64,000 nucleotides of DNA, from the NCBI RefSeq assembly GCF_000518485.1, contig NZ_JADR01000006.1:243028-307027 (forward strand), given 5' to 3'. Below, piece after piece: positions 1-8,835 of the stretch (position 1 is the stretch's first letter; every line of letters starts with the position of its first letter). A program made the position numbers and the translations under genes. Source of the stretch: Olleya marilimosa CAM030. GTDB lineage: Bacteria > Bacteroidota > Bacteroidia > Flavobacteriales > Flavobacteriaceae. The notes under the pieces are model-generated. The model worked only from the letters and a program-made list of their open reading frames with translations, did not search any database and was not told where the DNA came from.

Positions 1-225
1 GATATTGAAATGGAAAGTTTTTACAAAAACATTGGAGATACTTTAAAACAAAATTATCCTAATACCAATGCTTGGTTTATAACTTCAAATTTAGATGCTT
101 TAAAGCATGTAGGTTTACGACCGTCTAGAAAAATCCATCTAATGAATGCGATGTTAGACTCGAGATTAGTTAAATACGAGATTTATGCTGGAAGTAAAAA
201 AGGGAAGTACATGGATAAAGACTAA
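1..225 (+). CDS. C-terminal end of a class I SAM-dependent RNA methyltransferase (RlmL-like), 5' truncated
   Basis: The reading frame is open from the first base of the window, so this is the last 74 codons of a longer gene. The visible part (YKNIGDTLK, a W-F-I-T-S-N stretch, then GLRPSRKIHLMNA and a final GSKKGKYM) matches my memory of the C-terminal end of flavobacterial THUMP-domain 23S rRNA guanine-N2 methyltransferases. The catalytic NPPY-type motif would lie outside the window. The stop overlaps the start of the next gene by one base (TAATG), so the two are probably co-transcribed. The family call rests on this tail alone. Confidence 0.6.
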   Translation, partial: DIEMESFYKNIGDTLKQNYPNTNAWFITSNLDALKHVGLRPSRKIHLMNAMLDSRLVKYEIYAGSKKGKYMDKD

Positions 226-1859
226 TGAAAAATAAACTAACTAAAAATATCATATCTCTATTTAAGTTAGCAAGTATTATTAGTATCCCATTATTTGGAC
301 TGATTTTATTAGGGGTTTTTGTAATACCAGAAAGTCTTATTTATATAAAAGAAGTTATTGGATTTGGGTTTTTGACGCTTATCGTTTTTAGTATTACAGT
401 TATATTTAGTAGTAATAAAGTTAGACAATTTTTAAGTCTAATTTTTTTAACGTTACTGTCGTTTTTAGTGTTTGTAAAGCTTAGTTTTTACCATAATTAT
501 GGTGTAAAAATTAGTGCTTCGGCACTTTTTGTAATTTTTGAAACAGATACGACTGAAAGTTCTGATTTTTTATCAAATTATTTTGATGGATTTGTTTTTG
601 GTCTAGCCATTCTGTTTACTATAATATTGCCTGTATTTGCTAAATGGTTACTTGTTAAAACTAATATTTCTGGACGATTTAGATATATAAGTGTTTTAGC
701 TATTAGTACTGTTGTCGCTTCTAGTTATGCTATAAACAAGCGTTTTGATGCTGAAAATATTGTTGTAACCAGTATTACAAGCTATTCTGAATTTATTAGT
801 TTACGTAAAGATTTAAAAACAGATTTAGCTAAGCCTGTTTCTAACTATGTTAATGTGGCTAAAATTGACACAACTGCACAAACTCATGTTGTGATTATTG
901 GAGAGGCTACTTCAAATTGGCATATGCAATTATATGGTTATAACCGACCAACCAACCCTAAATTATCTAAAATTAGAGAACAGCTAATTGTTTTTGATAG
1001 TGTTATTTCTCCTCATGTACATACTGTAATGTCTTTGGATAAGATATTGACGCTTTCTGATATGCATGCACCTAATAAAAAAAATAACACGTCTATTGTT
1101 CAATTGGCAAATGCTGCAGGATATGACACTTATTGGATTTCTAATCAAAGACCAGTTGGTTTGCATGAGCGTATCTCGTCAATTATTGCTAATGCAGCCA
1201 AGGAAAAATATTTTGTCGCTACGGATAATTCTGATGACATTATTTATGACGAAGCACTTTTACCAATATTAGATAAAGTATTAGAAAAGCCTAGTAAGCA
1301 AAAAATAATATTCCTGCATCTAATTGGTACGCATGGTCGTTATTCTAGTCGTTTTCCTGAATCTTATAATTATTTTAAGGATAATAGTTTAAATACAAAG
1401 TTTAAGCATGACCAAGCATTTAAATTGATTAATGAATATGATAATGCGATTAGATATAATGATAATGTAGTAAATTCAGTTATAGATAAAGTTAGGCAAC
1501 AAAACACAAATAGTTTTGTTCTATATTTTTCTGATCATGGAGATGAGTTATTTGATACTATAGATTTTATTGGTCATAATGAATATCAAGCAACTAGGCC
1601 AATGTATGAGGTACCATTTATAGCATGGTTATCTGATGAATATAAATTAAACTTTAATCAAACCAAGCGCTATAACAACTTTACAAAGCGAGCCTATAAT
1701 TTGGAAGATTTTATCTATAGCTTTGCTGATTTGGCTAAAATAAATTTTAAGCAAATGGATAGTGCTAAAAGTGTTTTTAGTGACCGTTTTTTTAGAAAAC
1801 CTAGATTAATTAGGGATAATGAAGATTATGACTTAAGATTGAAGACGTTAGAAAATTAA
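225..1859 (+). CDS. phosphoethanolamine transferase / sulfatase-family membrane enzyme (EptA/CptA-like)
   Basis: This 544-residue protein has about five hydrophobic segments in its first ~175 residues, followed by an alkaline-phosphatase-fold domain. Visible catalytic features are the GEAT motif (residues 226-229, where Thr229 would be the nucleophile), LIGTHG near 365, SDHGDE around Asp437/His438, and GHNEY with His451. In the family these residues bind zinc and carry the phosphoethanolamine intermediate. The expected role is transfer of phosphoethanolamine from phosphatidylethanolamine to lipid A or another envelope glycan on the periplasmic face of the inner membrane. It overlaps the preceding methyltransferase by one base. 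Its stop directly abuts the stop of the convergent downstream gene. The acceptor substrate cannot be read from sequence. Confidence 0.82.
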   Translation: MKNKLTKNIISLFKLASIISIPLFGLILLGVFVIPESLIYIKEVIGFGFLTLIVFSITVIFSSNKVRQFLSLIFLTLLSFLVFVKLSFYHNYGVKISASALFVIFETDTTESSDFLSNYFDGFVFGLAILFTIILPVFAKWLLVKTNISGRFRYISVLAISTVVASSYAINKRFDAENIVVTSITSYSEFISLRKDLKTDLAKPVSNYVNVAKIDTTAQTHVVIIGEATSNWHMQLYGYNRPTNPKLSKIREQLIVFDSVISPHVHTVMSLDKILTLSDMHAPNKKNNTSIVQLANAAGYDTYWISNQRPVGLHERISSIIANAAKEKYFVATDNSDDIIYDEALLPILDKVLEKPSKQKIIFLHLIGTHGRYSSRFPESYNYFKDNSLNTKFKHDQAFKLINEYDNAIRYNDNVVNSVIDKVRQQNTNSFVLYFSDHGDELFDTIDFIGHNEYQATRPMYEVPFIAWLSDEYKLNFNQTKRYNNFTKRAYNLEDFIYSFADLAKINFKQMDSAKSVFSDRFFRKPRLIRDNEDYDLRLKTLEN

Positions 1860-2621
1860 TTATTCTATTTCCTTTTCCTCATCTTTCTTTTTAACAGTTT
1901 TAGATTTATTTTTTTTAAATAAAGGTATTAAATAAGATACACTATAACCATATCCAACACCAATACGACCAGAGTCAAACGTTTTATTAAAACCTGGAAC
2001 AAATAAATTTTCAAAACCAACAGGTTGATCTTGCGTTATCATACCTTTTAGTTGTGCGTTTATTCCAAAATATAAGTTATTTAAAACTTCTGCTTTAATA
2101 CCAATAATCAACTCAATCCATAATGCAGACAGACCAGAATATTCCTCAGTTTCTGTGCTTGAAAATTGTGGTTGCCAATATTGATCTGTGTTATATATAG
2201 TATAGTTATTCCTAGTTTGACTAAAAGTGCTTGCGCCAAGTCTAAAACCAGTATAAATCATATTATCTAAACCATCCCAATTATTGTGCATATTATAATC
2301 AACACCTGCTTTAAAATAGCTTCCTTTGGCTGTAACGCTCAAATAGTCATTAGTCGTTATTTTTTCTTCTGTACCGATTTCTCCTGCCAAAAACCAATCT
2401 CTAGTAAGTCTGTAGTCCGCATTTAGTTCAAACCCAGAATACTCATCATCTAAAGCGGTTCTAATTAATTTACTAGCGTCAGTTCCTATTCTTAAACCGT
2501 ATTTTAACTTGACTGTATCTTTTTTAGTAATAAGATCTTCCTCTTGTGCTTGTAGTGAGAAACATAAGCACAATAATAGACTAATGGTTAAAGTAATAGT
2601 GTGTTGTTGTTTCATCTTCAA
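1860..2621 (-). CDS. exported beta-barrel-like protein (DUF6048-like)
   Basis: The 253-residue product starts with a signal peptide (TLTISLLLCLCFSLQAQ) and continues as alternating beta-strand segments rich in Tyr, Gly and Asn, such as GLRIGTDASKL and FGINAQLKG. It ends in a charged Lys/Glu tail. This pattern and its position behind rlmD and a DUF6452-like gene fit the flavobacterial DUF6048 family, recognised here by context and memory. A small outer-membrane barrel is likely. The start lies inside the end of the upstream gene (41-base overlap); an internal Met two codons later would shorten the overlap to 35 bases. Its function is unknown. Confidence 0.65.
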   Translation of the reverse strand: MKMKQQHTITLTISLLLCLCFSLQAQEEDLITKKDTVKLKYGLRIGTDASKLIRTALDDEYSGFELNADYRLTRDWFLAGEIGTEEKITTNDYLSVTAKGSYFKAGVDYNMHNNWDGLDNMIYTGFRLGASTFSQTRNNYTIYNTDQYWQPQFSSTETEEYSGLSALWIELIIGIKAEVLNNLYFGINAQLKGMITQDQPVGFENLFVPGFNKTFDSGRIGVGYGYSVSYLIPLFKKNKSKTVKKKDEEKEIE

Positions 2622-3099
2622 TTGTTAAATTATCATTTTCTGGTTGTGCTAGTATGATCCAATTACCATCCGTTCCACCATCTATAGCTACTATGACGTT
2701 ATTAAATATGGTTTTGTAACCACATGCTCTAGAGACGTAAACATCTTCAGTTTCATAAGTTATTGTAACGGTATCACTATTACCAGATGTCACAATACCA
2801 TCCGTATCTAAAACAGTGTCACTAATTAAAGTAAAGGTTGTGCTATTTTGGTCAGTTCTTAGCGGTAAAATTAATTCATCTACATCAACAACACTATAAC
2901 CTGGTAACACATTGTCGTTATCTAAACCAATAACGTATAAATCATTTACAGTTTTTGGGTTTTCTGGCAAAGCATTATTAAAAAAGCCAATAACTAAGCT
3001 AGGTGTTGTAGGTGTGGTTTCTGGACACAAATCGTCACGTTCGCAAGTCAAAAGACTAATGCAACAAAGTGTAAGTAGAATTAATTTTATTTTTTTCAT
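2581..3099 (-). CDS. lipoprotein of unknown function (DUF6452-like)
   Basis: This 172-residue protein has a lipoprotein signal ending at Cys19 (ISLLTC). The mature part has beta-type segments with LVIGFFNN, a DLYVIGLDND stretch and a VSRACGYKTIFNNV block containing one conserved-looking Cys. It lies between rlmD, with a 12-base gap, and the DUF6048-like gene, which it overlaps by 41 bases. All three are probably one transcript. I recognise the arrangement from other Flavobacteriaceae, but no biochemical function is known to me. Confidence 0.65.
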   Translation of the reverse strand: MKKIKLILLTLCCISLLTCERDDLCPETTPTTPSLVIGFFNNALPENPKTVNDLYVIGLDNDNVLPGYSVVDVDELILPLRTDQNSTTFTLISDTVLDTDGIVTSGNSDTVTITYETEDVYVSRACGYKTIFNNVIVAIDGGTDGNWIILAQPENDNLTIEDETTTHYYFNH

Positions 3100-3111
3100 A
3101 AACTTAAAAAG

Positions 3112-4524
3112 CTATTTCTTTTCTAAAAGTACAATATTTTCAACATGATGTGTTTGCGGAAACATATCTACTGCTTGCACTTTAGTTATAACGTATTGCG
3201 CTTTCATTAAAGCTAAATCTCTGGCTTGTGTAGCACTATTACAGCTTACGTAAACTACCTTTTTAGGAGCTATGTTTAATATTTGCTGTACAACATCTTT
3301 ATGCATACCATCTCTAGGTGGATCTGTTATAATTACGTCAGGTTGACCATGAGTATTAATAAACTCTTGATTAAATACGTTTTTCATGTCTCCTACAAAA
3401 AACTCGCAATTAGTAATATTATTGCGTTCAGCATTTTCTTTTGCAGCACTAATAGCATCTGGAACAGCCTCGACACCAACTACTTTTTTAGCTTTTTTAG
3501 ACACAAATTGTGCAATGGTACCTGTACCAGTATATAAATCGTAAACAAGCTCGTCGCCTTTTAAATCGGCAAAATCACGTGTTAATTTATATAGCTCAAA
3601 AGCCTGATTAGAGTTAGTTTGGTAAAACGATTTAGCATTAATTTTAAAAGTTAAACCTTCCATTTCTTCAAAAATATGATCTTCACCTTTATAACAAATC
3701 ACATCTTGATCGTAAATAGTATCATTAGCTTTTTCGTTAATAATATATTGTAATGAAGTAATTTCTGGGAATGTTTCAGCAACATAATCTAATAATAGTT
3801 CACGTTTAGCTTTATCTTCTTTAAAAAACTGAATGACAACCATTATATCACTAGTTGATGATGTGCGTATCATCATAGTACGTAGTAATCCTGTTTGATT
3901 TCTTGTATTAAAAAACTCCAGATTATTTTTTATTGCAAAATCTTTAACAGCATTTCTAATCGCATTAGAAGGATCGGCTTGTAAATGACACTTTTTAATG
4001 TCCAAAATTTTGTCCCACATTCCTGGAATATGAAAACCTAAGGCATTTCTGTCTCCTAAGTCTTGATCAGATTGGACCTCTTCTAAGGTTAACCATCTAG
4101 AATCACTAAAAGAAAATTCCATTTTGTTTCTGTAAAAATATTGTTCTGCAGAACCTAAAATAGGTGTTACTTCAGGTAAATCTAAGTGACCAATCCTTGT
4201 TAAGTTATTGGTAACTTCCTTTTGTTTGTAAAATAATTGGTGCTCATAACCCATATCTTGCCACTTACAACCACCACAAACACCAAAATGTTGGCACTCT
4301 GGAGTAGTACGTTTATCACTAAGTTTATGAAACACGGTAGCCTTACCTTCAAAATAAGCCTTACGTTTTTTAAAAGTTTGTACATCTACAATATCTCCTG
4401 GTACTGCATTTGGTAAAAATATAACACGTCCATCAGGTGCTTTAGCTACAGTTTTACCTTTTGCAGCTGCATCTATAACCTCGACATTTGTAAATATTTG
4501 TTTTCTTGTATTTTTTCTAGCCAT
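3112..4524 (-). CDS. rlmD: 23S rRNA (uracil-1939-C5)-methyltransferase RlmD family
   Basis: This is a 470-residue TRAM plus Rossmann-fold methyltransferase. An N-terminal TRAM-like domain (to about residue 65) precedes a CxxxxxCGGCxW iron-sulfur cluster motif near residues 77-86, with a fourth Cys in KKCHLQ near 178. The SAM-binding motif DLYTGTGTIAQ lies near 325, DPPRDG near 402, and the catalytic-loop VSCNSATQARDL near 430 holds the nucleophilic Cys. The family forms m5U in rRNA; bacterial relatives include RlmD, RlmC and TrmA, so the exact target base is inferred. A TAnnTTTG promoter element ends only four bases upstream of the ATG, suggesting a nearly leaderless mRNA. Confidence 0.9.
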   Translation of the reverse strand: MARKNTRKQIFTNVEVIDAAAKGKTVAKAPDGRVIFLPNAVPGDIVDVQTFKKRKAYFEGKATVFHKLSDKRTTPECQHFGVCGGCKWQDMGYEHQLFYKQKEVTNNLTRIGHLDLPEVTPILGSAEQYFYRNKMEFSFSDSRWLTLEEVQSDQDLGDRNALGFHIPGMWDKILDIKKCHLQADPSNAIRNAVKDFAIKNNLEFFNTRNQTGLLRTMMIRTSSTSDIMVVIQFFKEDKAKRELLLDYVAETFPEITSLQYIINEKANDTIYDQDVICYKGEDHIFEEMEGLTFKINAKSFYQTNSNQAFELYKLTRDFADLKGDELVYDLYTGTGTIAQFVSKKAKKVVGVEAVPDAISAAKENAERNNITNCEFFVGDMKNVFNQEFINTHGQPDVIITDPPRDGMHKDVVQQILNIAPKKVVYVSCNSATQARDLALMKAQYVITKVQAVDMFPQTHHVENIVLLEKK

Positions 4525-4528
4525 GTGG

Positions 4529-4536
4529 CAAAAGTA
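4529..4536 (-). promoter_or_regulatory. -7 element (TACTTTTG) of rlmD
   Basis: On the minus strand TACTTTTG matches the Bacteroidota -7 consensus TAnnTTTG and lies four bases before the rlmD ATG. No TTG at the ideal -33 distance is visible. If used, transcription would begin at or within a few bases of the start codon. Confidence 0.45.
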
Positions 4537-4709
4537 CTTTCTTTTTTATTAGTAAAAAACTACACACAATAATTTTAATTAGCAAGTTATATTTATTAAT
4601 TTGCAACTTCTTAGGGATGATTTCTCTCCCACGCTGAATTTTCGAGCTTTCGAAAGGATAAAGGTACAGAAGGAATGGCTACTTTATAACTTTTTAAATA
4701 ATAAAAAAA

Positions 4710-5990
4710 ATGGCTGTTTTAAACCAATTAACGTCGCAAGAAGCGATGGACTTAGAAAACAAATACGGAGCACACAATTACCATCCACTACCTGTCGTGT
4801 TAAGCAAAGGGGAAGGTGTATATGTTTGGGACGTAGAAGGAAAAAAATATTATGATTTTTTATCAGCATACTCTGCTGTTAATCAAGGACATTGTCATCC
4901 TAAAATTGTAGGAGCAATGGTTAAACAAGCACAAACATTGACGTTAACGTCGCGTGCTTTTTATAATGACATGTTAGGTAAATTTGAAAAATTTGCTACT
5001 GAAACGTTTAACTACGATAAGTTATTACCAATGAATACAGGAGCTGAAGCGGTTGAGACTGCTTTAAAACTATGTAGAAAATGGGCTTATGAAGTTAAAG
5101 GAATAGATGAAAACGAAGCAGAAATTGTTGTTTGCGAAAACAACTTTCATGGTCGTACGACTACAATTATATCGTTTTCTAACGATCCTGTAGCACGTAA
5201 AAACTTTGGACCTTATACTAATGGATTTATTAAAATTGAATACGATAATCTTCAAGCTTTAGAAGAAGTATTAACTAATAACAAAAATGTTGCTGGATTT
5301 TTAGTAGAACCTATCCAAGGTGAAGCTGGAGTTTATGTGCCAAGTGAAGGCTATTTAGCAAAAGCAAAAGCATTATGTGAAAAGCATAACGTTTTATTTA
5401 TTGCAGACGAAGTGCAAACAGGTATTGCTAGAACAGGACGCTTATTAGCAACTTGTGGTAATTGTACTTGTGCAGACAAACATTGTTCTGGTACTCCAGA
5501 AGTTAAAGCTGATATTTTAATTTTAGGTAAAGCGTTATCAGGTGGTGCATATCCTGTAAGTGCTGTATTAGCTAATGATAATGTAATGAATGTTATTAAA
5601 CCTGGTAATCATGGTAGTACTTTTGGTGGTAATCCTGTAGCAGCAGCAATTGGTACTGCAGCTTTAGAGGTTATTAAGGATGAAAAGTTAGCACAAAACG
5701 CTTTTGATTTAGGAGAAATATTTAGAGCTGAATTATCTAAATTTATCGAGACTTCAAATATTGTAAAATCGGTTAGAGGTAAAGGGTTGCTTAATGCTAT
5801 TTTAATTAATGATACAGAAGATAGTGACACTGCATGGAACATTTGTATTGCTTTACGTGATAATGGTTTATTAGCTAAACCAACACACGGAAACATTATT
5901 AGATTTGCACCACCTTTAGTAATGACTAAAGCGCAATTATTGGATTGTGTTAGTATTATTACAAGTACTTTAAAACAATTTGAAAAGTAA
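4710..5990 (+). CDS. rocD: ornithine--oxo-acid aminotransferase (PLP-dependent)
   Basis: This 426-residue class III aminotransferase converts ornithine and 2-oxoglutarate to glutamate-5-semialdehyde and glutamate. Visible family signatures are the substrate/PLP region MNTGAEAVETALKL, ENNFHGRTTT, the cofactor Asp in FIADEVQTGIARTG, and the Schiff-base lysine Lys274 in LGKALSGGAYPVSA, followed by GNHGSTFGGNP. It is slightly longer than typical 400-410-residue enzymes because of a cysteine-rich insertion (Cys249, 252, 254, 259) just before the lysine motif. The ATG sits after an A-rich leader. The gene is monocistronic, with a terminator immediately downstream. Confidence 0.93.
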   Translation: MAVLNQLTSQEAMDLENKYGAHNYHPLPVVLSKGEGVYVWDVEGKKYYDFLSAYSAVNQGHCHPKIVGAMVKQAQTLTLTSRAFYNDMLGKFEKFATETFNYDKLLPMNTGAEAVETALKLCRKWAYEVKGIDENEAEIVVCENNFHGRTTTIISFSNDPVARKNFGPYTNGFIKIEYDNLQALEEVLTNNKNVAGFLVEPIQGEAGVYVPSEGYLAKAKALCEKHNVLFIADEVQTGIARTGRLLATCGNCTCADKHCSGTPEVKADILILGKALSGGAYPVSAVLANDNVMNVIKPGNHGSTFGGNPVAAAIGTAALEVIKDEKLAQNAFDLGEIFRAELSKFIETSNIVKSVRGKGLLNAILINDTEDSDTAWNICIALRDNGLLAKPTHGNIIRFAPPLVMTKAQLLDCVSIITSTLKQFEK

Positions 5991-6010
5991 TTTAATACGA
6001 TTTTAAATAA

Positions 6011-6039
6011 AAAAAAGACTGTCATTGACAGTCTTTTTT
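6011..6039. terminator. bidirectional terminator between rocD and the T9SS cargo gene
   Basis: A perfect 7-bp stem (GACTGTC / GACAGTC, 3-nt loop) is flanked by an A-run on one side and a T-run on the other. It can end transcripts from both convergent genes. Confidence 0.85.
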
Positions 6040-6060
6040 GTTTAGTATAATATTTTTAAT

Positions 6061-7857
6061 CTATTTATTAGAGATGATTACTTTTTTACTAATAGTACTT
6101 CCATCTTTAGTTTCAATTTTAGTAACATAAACACCATCGCTTAAGTTTTTGGTCGAAAAAGTAACTCTTGTTTTGTTTTCCATATCTGATTTATAAAAAA
6201 TCTGTTTACCTGTAATATCAAAAAGTTTGACTGATTTTAATGCAATAGTATTTGGGTTTTTAATAATTAGCTGGTTTAAATTATTTTCTTGAAGAATTAT
6301 AAATGAAGCCTCAGTAAATTCATGATTTGATAACGAGATTGCTTTTTGAAAAGCAATCTCAAAACGATTATTATATTCTCCTGCTGGTAAGTTTACTTCA
6401 AAGTCTTGTTCTTTTAAATTAACGTACACGTTTTCTAATATATCGTGTATGTAAATAGGTTGAGCGCTTTCAAAATTTTGAACATCAAAAATTCTGAACC
6501 TTATTAATTGTTGATTGTTTAATTTAAGACTTAAAGGAATTGTTAAATCAACTTCAAAGTTATCTGCTTTAATATTGTAAGCTTCGTTATTTTGTACCCA
6601 ATTGGCATCAGTATTTAGAGTAGAAAACACTTTGCTTTCTAAACCATAATCAAAATTTGTTGTAGCAGTTTCGTGAAAATTATGTAATAATTGCCTAGTA
6701 TAAAGATTGTTAAAATCAATATTTAATCTAAACCTTTTATAGTCTGAAGGTAATATTTGCAATCCATTATTATCGTATTGGATTTCATATACTTGATCGT
6801 CATGATTTGTTTGGTTTTGGACTGAGGTTCTATAAAACTCACTATTGGTTCCAGATTCTCTATAAAAAACACGATGACTATCAGAGGTTAAAAGAGATCC
6901 TGTAGCAGCACCTTTTACCATAAAACCTTGTCCAATTGGTATATAGCGTCTGACTTGTTTTCCTGATGTTGACGAAGTACCTGTAGTATTTAATGTTCCG
7001 TCAGAATTGTAAGCATTAAAGGTTGGAGGTACATAAGATCCAACAGTTCCGGAAGCGGTAATAGTAAACGACCCATAACCACCTCTGTAAGCTTCTAAAA
7101 TATGAGAGCTTATCGTTTGGTCTTGTTCCCAAAAATATAGCGTACCAGAGTCTAATAAAGGTACATTGTTTGGATCATGTATAAAAGCACGCGCATCTAA
7201 AGCAGAAGGATATGGGTTACCTATTAAGGTTTCTTGTCCTAAAACAACAGCTGTATTAATTTCTCCCTCGTTAGGTTTACCTCTAAAATCGTATAATTGT
7301 CCAGACGCAGCACTAGAGCCAATAGTTCCTTTCATGGAGAAACCATATCCAGCATCTACAGTTCCTGATTGACCTACAAAATCCCAATCGCTATAAGTTG
7401 CTCCAGGATTATATTTCCATAGCCAATAACTTTCAATATTTAAGGGACTGCTTGTACCATTGTAACCTGAAGTACTGTAACCAGCTAAATTGCTAGTGGT
7501 TAAATCAACTACGTCAAAAATATTTTGATTAGGTATAAAAGGCGAATTTCCAACAGTATTTGTAGTTACATTTCCAACAGGAGAAGACCAATAATTATAT
7601 GCGTAATTATTTACAGTACCTTCTTGGTAGACACTAAGTCTCCCTAAACCAGAATTACCTGTATTACCAGCACCTTGTATGATTTGGGCTTCATTACGTA
7701 GGTATAAGTTGGTATTTGCTTCTTTTAAATTAATATCATCCGCCACGTAAATGACTACGTCGTTTCCAAAAATATAGGCATCGTTTCTAACCGTTATCTG
7801 TGCAGAGGATTGTTGGCAAATTAAAATTAGTATTAATAGGTAGAAAGTAGGTTTCAT
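6061..7857 (-). CDS. secreted T9SS type A cargo protein of unknown function
   Basis: This 598-residue protein has a signal peptide (LLILILICQQSSAQ) and a long mature region with repeated motifs typical of flavobacterial surface proteins: YNYWSSPVG near residue 75, YWLWKYNPG, GQGFMVKG near 310 and LIGNPYPSALDA near 215. It ends in a T9SS type A sorting domain (VKLFDITGKQIF, then LSDGVYVTKIETKDG and KKVIISNK). The protein is expected to cross the outer membrane via the T9SS and be surface-attached or released. No catalytic domain is evident. It stands alone between a terminator and a divergent promoter region. Confidence 0.8.
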   Translation of the reverse strand: MKPTFYLLILILICQQSSAQITVRNDAYIFGNDVVIYVADDINLKEANTNLYLRNEAQIIQGAGNTGNSGLGRLSVYQEGTVNNYAYNYWSSPVGNVTTNTVGNSPFIPNQNIFDVVDLTTSNLAGYSTSGYNGTSSPLNIESYWLWKYNPGATYSDWDFVGQSGTVDAGYGFSMKGTIGSSAASGQLYDFRGKPNEGEINTAVVLGQETLIGNPYPSALDARAFIHDPNNVPLLDSGTLYFWEQDQTISSHILEAYRGGYGSFTITASGTVGSYVPPTFNAYNSDGTLNTTGTSSTSGKQVRRYIPIGQGFMVKGAATGSLLTSDSHRVFYRESGTNSEFYRTSVQNQTNHDDQVYEIQYDNNGLQILPSDYKRFRLNIDFNNLYTRQLLHNFHETATTNFDYGLESKVFSTLNTDANWVQNNEAYNIKADNFEVDLTIPLSLKLNNQQLIRFRIFDVQNFESAQPIYIHDILENVYVNLKEQDFEVNLPAGEYNNRFEIAFQKAISLSNHEFTEASFIILQENNLNQLIIKNPNTIALKSVKLFDITGKQIFYKSDMENKTRVTFSTKNLSDGVYVTKIETKDGSTISKKVIISNK

Positions 7858-8011
7858 ATTCTATTTTTTTACAAAGCTAAAAAATTTAGTTAACCATTGT
7901 GATGAAATAGATTAATTTAACATTGTTAGTGGTTTATTATCAGCACTTTAGTGTTTCTGTTTTTTTATTTTTAGATATAAATAATTTAGCTAGTATTTAA
8001 TAGTTTTTTTA

Positions 8012-8040
8012 TTGGACAATAAATAAAAGATTAAATTTGC
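8012..8040 (+). promoter_or_regulatory. Bacteroidota-type promoter upstream of the small membrane protein / Smr operon
   Basis: TTG (8012-8014) is followed by a 17-base spacer and TAAATTTG (8032-8039), a full match to the TTG-N17-23-TAnnTTTG pattern. The ATG at 8066 follows a ~20-base leader. Confidence 0.65.
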
Positions 8041-8065
8041 GACATAAAAACTGAATACCTAAACT

Positions 8066-8278
8066 ATGTTAAAATCACCTAAATTATATTACCTGTTTAT
8101 TGTAATTGGTGCTGTAATTGCTATATATGCTAATGCTAACGAACAGCAAAATGTACTGGTTTTAATATTTGGAATCATGGTTTTAATGTTTGGACTATTT
8201 AAAGTCCAATCAACTATACCTAGTAAAAAAGAAAAAGAATCGTTTGTTGAATCTGAAATTATTGATGAAGAGGAATGA
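8066..8278 (+). CDS. small two-helix membrane protein of unknown function
   Basis: This 70-residue protein has two hydrophobic segments (about residues 8-22 and 28-46), then a charged cytoplasmic-type tail ending in DEEE. It has a good promoter and its stop overlaps the next start by four bases (ATGA), so it is translated together with the Smr-domain protein. No family was recognised. Confidence 0.7.
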   Translation: MLKSPKLYYLFIVIGAVIAIYANANEQQNVLVLIFGIMVLMFGLFKVQSTIPSKKEKESFVESEIIDEEE

Positions 8279-8835
8279 AATTTGAAATTGGAGATACGGT
8301 AGATGTTTTGGATGATGTATTATCTGGAATAGTAACTTTTATTAAAGGAGATGTTATAACTATTGAAACTGATGAAGGGTTTGATTTAGATTTTAACGCT
8401 ACAGAATTAGTTAAAACAAAGTCATCAACTTTAAAAGATAATGTTTTTGACTCTGCATCATTATCTGATGTTTTATCTGAAAAAACAGAAAAAAAACGTC
8501 GTACAACAACAAAGGTCAAGGCTAAAGAGCGTTATCAGCCTACCATGGAAGTAGATTTGCATTTGCATCATTTGGTGGATAATGAAAGAGGCATGACTAG
8601 CTACGACAAACTGTCAATACAGTTAGATACTGCAAGACAACAATTAGAATTTGCGATAAGAAAACGCATCCAAAAAATTGTATTTATTCATGGTGTTGGA
8701 GAAGGTGTTTTAAAAATGGAATTAGAAACCCTATTTAGCAGATACGATAACGTAAAATACTACGAAGCCGATTATAAAAAGTATGGTTTAGGCGCAACAG
8801 AAGTATATATCTTACAAAACCCAAATACAAATTAA
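8275..8835 (+). CDS. Smr/MutS2-C-terminal-like domain protein
   Basis: This 186-residue protein has an N-terminal SH3-like beta segment (KFEIGDTVDVLDD, to about residue 45) and a low-complexity linker. It ends in a C-terminal Smr domain with the signatures DLHLHHL near residue 97 and IHGVGEGVLK near 140. Smr domains nick or bind nucleic acids; stand-alone Smr proteins in other bacteria have been linked to RNA cleavage and ribosome rescue, and the role here is inferred. It overlaps the upstream membrane-protein gene by four bases. Its stop shares bases with the stop of the convergent lipoprotein gene (TTAA), so no terminator separates the two. Confidence 0.82.
   Translation: MKFEIGDTVDVLDDVLSGIVTFIKGDVITIETDEGFDLDFNATELVKTKSSTLKDNVFDSASLSDVLSEKTEKKRRTTTKVKAKERYQPTMEVDLHLHHLVDNERGMTSYDKLSIQLDTARQQLEFAIRKRIQKIVFIHGVGEGVLKMELETLFSRYDNVKYYEADYKKYGLGATEVYILQNPNTN

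Noticed and set aside
4630..4665. Palindrome CTTTCGAAAG upstream of rocD as an operator
   Set aside because: It is a single short palindrome without a second copy or known matching regulator, so support is insufficient.
4601..4855. 84-codon plus-strand ORF before rocD
   Set aside because: It overlaps the N-terminal coding part of rocD in another frame, has no family features, and rocD is clearly real.
5609..6025. 138-codon minus-strand ORF inside the rocD 3' half
   Set aside because: It is antisense to a well-conserved coding region, runs through the terminator and has no recognisable domain.
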